From the NCBI GenBank assembly GCA_017857395.1, contig JAFMDF010000043.1:1-44360 (forward strand): a stretch of 44,360 nt of DNA, written 5' to 3'. Each line of letters begins with the position of its first letter. Position 1 is the first letter of the stretch. Shown piece after piece: positions 41,946 to 44,360 of the stretch. This DNA comes from Bacteroidota bacterium. GTDB taxonomy: Bacteria > Bacteroidota > Bacteroidia > Chitinophagales > Saprospiraceae. Below the pieces are notes generated by a model. That model was not told where the DNA came from. It was given only the letters and a program-made list of their open reading frames with translations, and made no database searches. Made by a program: the position numbers and the translations under genes.

Positions 41946-42707
41946 ATGAAAATTTACTTTGCTTCCGATTTTCACTTAGGCATTGACGCTAACAAAACCA
42001 GTAAAGAAAGAGAACGGCAATTAGTTCGTTGGTTAGACCAAATAAAAGCAGATGCAACTGCCATCTACTTAGTAGGGGATTTATTTTTTTGGTTTGAATA
42101 CAAACGAACTGTACCAAAAGGCTATGTTCGGTTTTTAGGAAAGTTAGCCGAATTAAGTGATGCAGGTATTCCGATTTACTTTTTTACAGGTAACCATGAT
42201 ATGTGGATGTTCGATTATTTTGAAGAAGAATTTGGCATTAAAACTTATAGAGAACCTATCCTAGAAGAGATCAACGGCAAAACTTTTTTTATAGGACATG
42301 GCGACGGAAAAGGCCCAGATGATTATGGCTATAAAATCTTAAAAAAGATTTTTGCCAGTCAGCTTTGTCAATGGTTATTCGCCCGATTGCATCCAAATTT
42401 TGGGCTTTGGTTAGCGACCACTTGGGTAGTAAAAAGCAAAGGGGAAAAGCCAGCAGCACCTCAATTTTATGGAATGGAAAACGAAAGGTTATATCAGTAT
42501 GCTGTAAAAAAATCAGAAAAAATTAAGGCAGATTATTTCATTTTTGGTCATCGGCACTTACCTATCAATACGATATTGCCCAATGGAAAAAGTCGATATA
42601 TTAATACTGGTGATTGGTTAGTTCATAATTCTTATGGCGTCTTTGATGGAGAGAAAATGAAGATTCATTTTTTTGAAAGTGAGCTGGAGGAGGTTTATAG
42701 TATTTAA
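41946..42707 (+). CDS. lpxH: UDP-2,3-diacylglucosamine diphosphatase
   Basis: This 253-residue peripheral membrane metallophosphatase cleaves UDP-2,3-diacylglucosamine to lipid X and UMP in lipid A synthesis. All metal ligands are recognisable: Asp8 and His10 (SDFHLG), Asp45 (VGDLFFWFEY), Asn83 (TGNHD), His118 (GHGD), and His202 and His204 (FGHRH). The GDLFFW segment is one residue shorter than the GDxFxxW pattern common in LpxH. The lost residue is not a known ligand. It is bracketed by hairpins on both sides. Confidence 0.9.
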   Translation: MKIYFASDFHLGIDANKTSKERERQLVRWLDQIKADATAIYLVGDLFFWFEYKRTVPKGYVRFLGKLAELSDAGIPIYFFTGNHDMWMFDYFEEEFGIKTYREPILEEINGKTFFIGHGDGKGPDDYGYKILKKIFASQLCQWLFARLHPNFGLWLATTWVVKSKGEKPAAPQFYGMENERLYQYAVKKSEKIKADYFIFGHRHLPINTILPNGKSRYINTGDWLVHNSYGVFDGEKMKIHFFESELEEVYSI

Positions 42708-42717
42708 TTCAAATTAC

Positions 42718-42757
42718 AAACTAGTAGTAAGGTTTCTTTAGGCTTTACTACTAGTTT
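42718..42757 (+). terminator. 13-bp perfect inverted repeat after lpxH
   Basis: AAACTAGTAGTAA (42718-42730) pairs with TTACTACTAGTTT (42745-42757) across a 14-base loop. It begins 11 bp after the lpxH stop codon. Confidence 0.75.
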
Positions 42758-42811
42758 ACAAAAACCGTAGTTTATTTTGCGAATTCCAATTTACAGGAAT
42801 GGCTACAGGTC

Positions 42812-42843
42812 TTGACACTACAGTAATAAAACCGTTACTTTTG
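42812..42843 (+). promoter_or_regulatory. Promoter of pth (TTG-N21-TACTTTTG)
   Basis: TTG (42812-42814) and TACTTTTG (42836-42843) agree with the Bacteroidota sigma-factor consensus with a slightly long spacer. A transcript would begin near 42850, about 46 bases before the GTG start. Confidence 0.6.
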
Positions 42844-42895
42844 TAGTGAGTTTTTCATCTTAAAAAGCAATTTACAGCAAACGAAACTATTTACC

Positions 42896-43972
42896 GTGGT
42901 AAACTGGCTTAAAAATAAGCTTTCTCCTTTTTTTAAAGAAATAGAACCCGACCCAATGAAGTATTTGATTGTAGGTTTAGGCAATATGGGCTATGATTAT
43001 GATGGTACTAGACATAATATTGGCTTTGATGTAGTCGATTACCTAGCTAATGAATTTGAGCTTACTTATAAACATGTTACTTTAGGAGATATGGCCGAAT
43101 TTAAATACAAAGGCAAAACCTTTGTTTTATTAAAGCCTTCTACTTTTATGAACCTAAGTGGTAAAGCTGTAAATTATTGGATGCAAAAGCATAAAGTACC
43201 ACAAAGTAATGTGTTAATTATTTTGGACGACCTCAATCTACCCTTTACCAAACAGCGCATCAAAGGAAAAGGGAGTGATGGTGGTCATAATGGCTTAAAA
43301 GACATTAATCGAGTGCTAGGCAATCAGAATTACGCTCGACTCCGATTAGGAATTGGCAACGATTATCATAAAGGGCAGCAAGCTGATTTTGTGCTAGGGA
43401 AATGGTCGAAGGAAGAACTAGTAACTTTACCCAAGGTTATCAAAACGGCGGCGGAAACAACTAAAGCTTTTGCGACCATTGGTTTAAAGTTTACAATGGA
43501 AAAATTCAATAACAAGAACAATGCTGGTTCAGGGAGTGGTAATCAATTGAGTGATAAAGTAATCGCTCAAAAAGCAAATAAATCGATTTTTGCCTTCTTT
43601 AAATTAAAGCCAGCAAAAGTAGAATTGGCTAAATGGCAACGAAACGGTCAAGGTAAAGGAAGTGTTCATTTATTAAGTAAGTTGGGAAAAAAATTGCCTA
43701 AAAAAACCAAATATAGTCTCGGTACTTTAAGTGTGTTACTCAATGAACAAAGTGGGGAAATATTTGCCATTCATTCTAGTCAATATACTTCCTTAGTAAA
43801 ACCAGATTTTGAAAAATTAAATCTTGATAATACTGATAGTCTTAGAGTAGGGCAGGCTTTGGATGGTAATATAGATATAACTTCTTTGGGGGAACAATGG
43901 ATTTTGTTAGATAAAGTGGAGGAAGACCTGCAAGAACAAGTATTGATGAATGCTTATCAAGCAACGAAATAA
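42896..43972 (+). CDS. pth: Peptidyl-tRNA hydrolase with a C-terminal extension
   Basis: This 358-residue protein has a complete Pth core at about 21-205. It begins MKYLIVGLGN and carries catalytic His40 (TRHNIGFD), Asn86 (FMNLSG), Asp111 (LILDDLNLP) and His131-Asn132 (GGHNGL). Pth recycles peptidyl-tRNA that drops off ribosomes. The GTG start adds a 20-residue amphipathic leader; similar leaders occur in other Bacteroidota, but ATG at 42956 is possible. Residues about 210-358 are an additional region I cannot assign: a Gly/Ser-rich linker, a basic part (FFKLKPAKVELAKWQRNGQGKG) and a strand-helix end. Ordinary Pth stops near 190-210. Confidence 0.9.
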   Translation: MVNWLKNKLSPFFKEIEPDPMKYLIVGLGNMGYDYDGTRHNIGFDVVDYLANEFELTYKHVTLGDMAEFKYKGKTFVLLKPSTFMNLSGKAVNYWMQKHKVPQSNVLIILDDLNLPFTKQRIKGKGSDGGHNGLKDINRVLGNQNYARLRLGIGNDYHKGQQADFVLGKWSKEELVTLPKVIKTAAETTKAFATIGLKFTMEKFNNKNNAGSGSGNQLSDKVIAQKANKSIFAFFKLKPAKVELAKWQRNGQGKGSVHLLSKLGKKLPKKTKYSLGTLSVLLNEQSGEIFAIHSSQYTSLVKPDFEKLNLDNTDSLRVGQALDGNIDITSLGEQWILLDKVEEDLQEQVLMNAYQATK

Positions 43973-44009
43973 TGATTTGGACAATGAGAGTCAATTTAAT
44001 ACACAGTAA

Positions 44010-44360
44010 ATGAAGATAAACCTAATTGTAATTAGAACCAATAATATAGAAAAATTGGCCAACTTCTATCAAAAATTAGGCATCACTTTTCAATACCATA
44101 GACACAGCAAAGGTCCTTTTCATTATGCTGCTGAATTAAAAGGCACTATTTTTGAGATTTACCCCTTATTAAAGCATCAAAATAAGCCAGATAATTCTCT
44201 TAGATTAGGGTTTGATGTAAACCACCTAGATGAATTAATACCCTTTTTAGAAAAAAATAAGTTTGAAATCCTCAAAGCACCAACTCATTCGAAATATGGC
44301 TACTTTGCTATTATTAAGGATTTGGATGGTCGAAAAATTGAATTAAAACAAAATGAATTT
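44010..44360 (+). CDS. VOC (glyoxalase/bleomycin-resistance) superfamily protein, 3' end beyond window
   Basis: From the ATG at 44010 the frame is open for 117 codons to the window edge. The sequence KINLIVIRTNNIEKLANFYQ, the LGITFQYH strand, FHYAAELKGTIFEIYPL, LRLGFDVNHLDELIPFL and the end IIKDLDGRKIELKQ are the ordered strands and helix of one VOC domain. The conserved D-P-DG-like turn appears as KDLDGRKIEL. VOC proteins include glyoxalases, dioxygenases and drug-binding proteins; nothing here selects one. It follows pth by 37 bp and may share its transcript. Confidence 0.78.
   Translation, partial: MKINLIVIRTNNIEKLANFYQKLGITFQYHRHSKGPFHYAAELKGTIFEIYPLLKHQNKPDNSLRLGFDVNHLDELIPFLEKNKFEILKAPTHSKYGYFAIIKDLDGRKIELKQNEF

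Noticed and set aside
1-44360. tRNA, rRNA or known riboswitch genes
   Set aside because: I looked through the gaps on both strands and saw no cloverleaf, rRNA-like segment or recognised riboswitch core; a covariance scan would be needed to exclude weak ones.

Overview
The window looks like chromosomal DNA from a member of the Bacteroidota, most likely near the Saprospiria. The base composition is AT-rich. Start codons lack Shine-Dalgarno sequences, and several genes are preceded by the phylum's TAnnTTTG -7 promoter motif. The gene content also fits: Bat proteins, a PorT-like outer-membrane barrel, CotH/lamin-tail and DUF1080 proteins, PIG-L deacetylase fusions, and many lipoproteins with signal peptides ending in AQ or an FxxC-type lipobox. 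The placement rests on protein character only and no database search was possible.

Layout. 1-2210 (minus strand): a Bat cluster (VWA protein, TPR protein, then the apparent start of a BatD that stops after 42 codons). 2211-2569: a gap with an array of small hairpins. 2570-4253 (minus): an iron-sulfur (6-4)-type photolyase and its tiny DUF2256 zinc-ribbon partner. 4345-7535 (plus): an Omp85-type outer-membrane protein and an LD-carboxypeptidase. 7687-14488 (minus): a PIG-L deacetylase fusion, an esterase lipoprotein, a hotdog thioesterase, a metal ABC ATPase and an outer-membrane barrel. 14683-18696: divergent LysM glucosaminidase and SH3 lipoprotein, then an OmpA-family protein. 18879-24793: argH, a large CotH surface protein, a membrane-tethered zinc/manganese-type binding protein and a DtxR/MntR-family regulator. 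24898-29966: recO, a 41-residue membrane protein, an EamA transporter and sucA. 30043-32148 (minus): scpA, a GatB/YqeY protein and rsmA. 32355-36354: pepA, deoC, a decayed ligase-associated exonuclease, a class-IV aminotransferase and a DUF1579-like protein. 36400-37062: a long, highly structured leader before prfC. 38812-44360: a DUF1080 lipoprotein, a PhoD phosphatase, an unknown lipoprotein, lpxH, a C-terminally extended pth and the start of a VOC-family gene.

How it works together. Most of this is housekeeping: envelope building (Omp85, LpxH, glucosaminidase, LdcA-type peptidase, OmpA), translation (prfC, pth, rsmA), chromosome maintenance and repair (scpA, recO, photolyase), and central metabolism (sucA, argH, deoC, pepA). 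The metal-uptake parts are split: binding protein and regulator sit together, the ATPase is 10 kb away and no permease is present. I see no phage, CRISPR, toxin-antitoxin or recognised defence locus, no transposase, and no rRNA or tRNA gene.

What stands out is between the genes. Many intergenic gaps carry a long, often perfect inverted repeat (13-25 bp arms), each with its own sequence, often built from short repeated words and mostly without a U-tract. The prfC leader holds six hairpins, five with perfect triloops, enclosed by a perfect 17-bp stem. These, the Pth extension, the truncated exonuclease gene and two overlooked small genes are the best leads.
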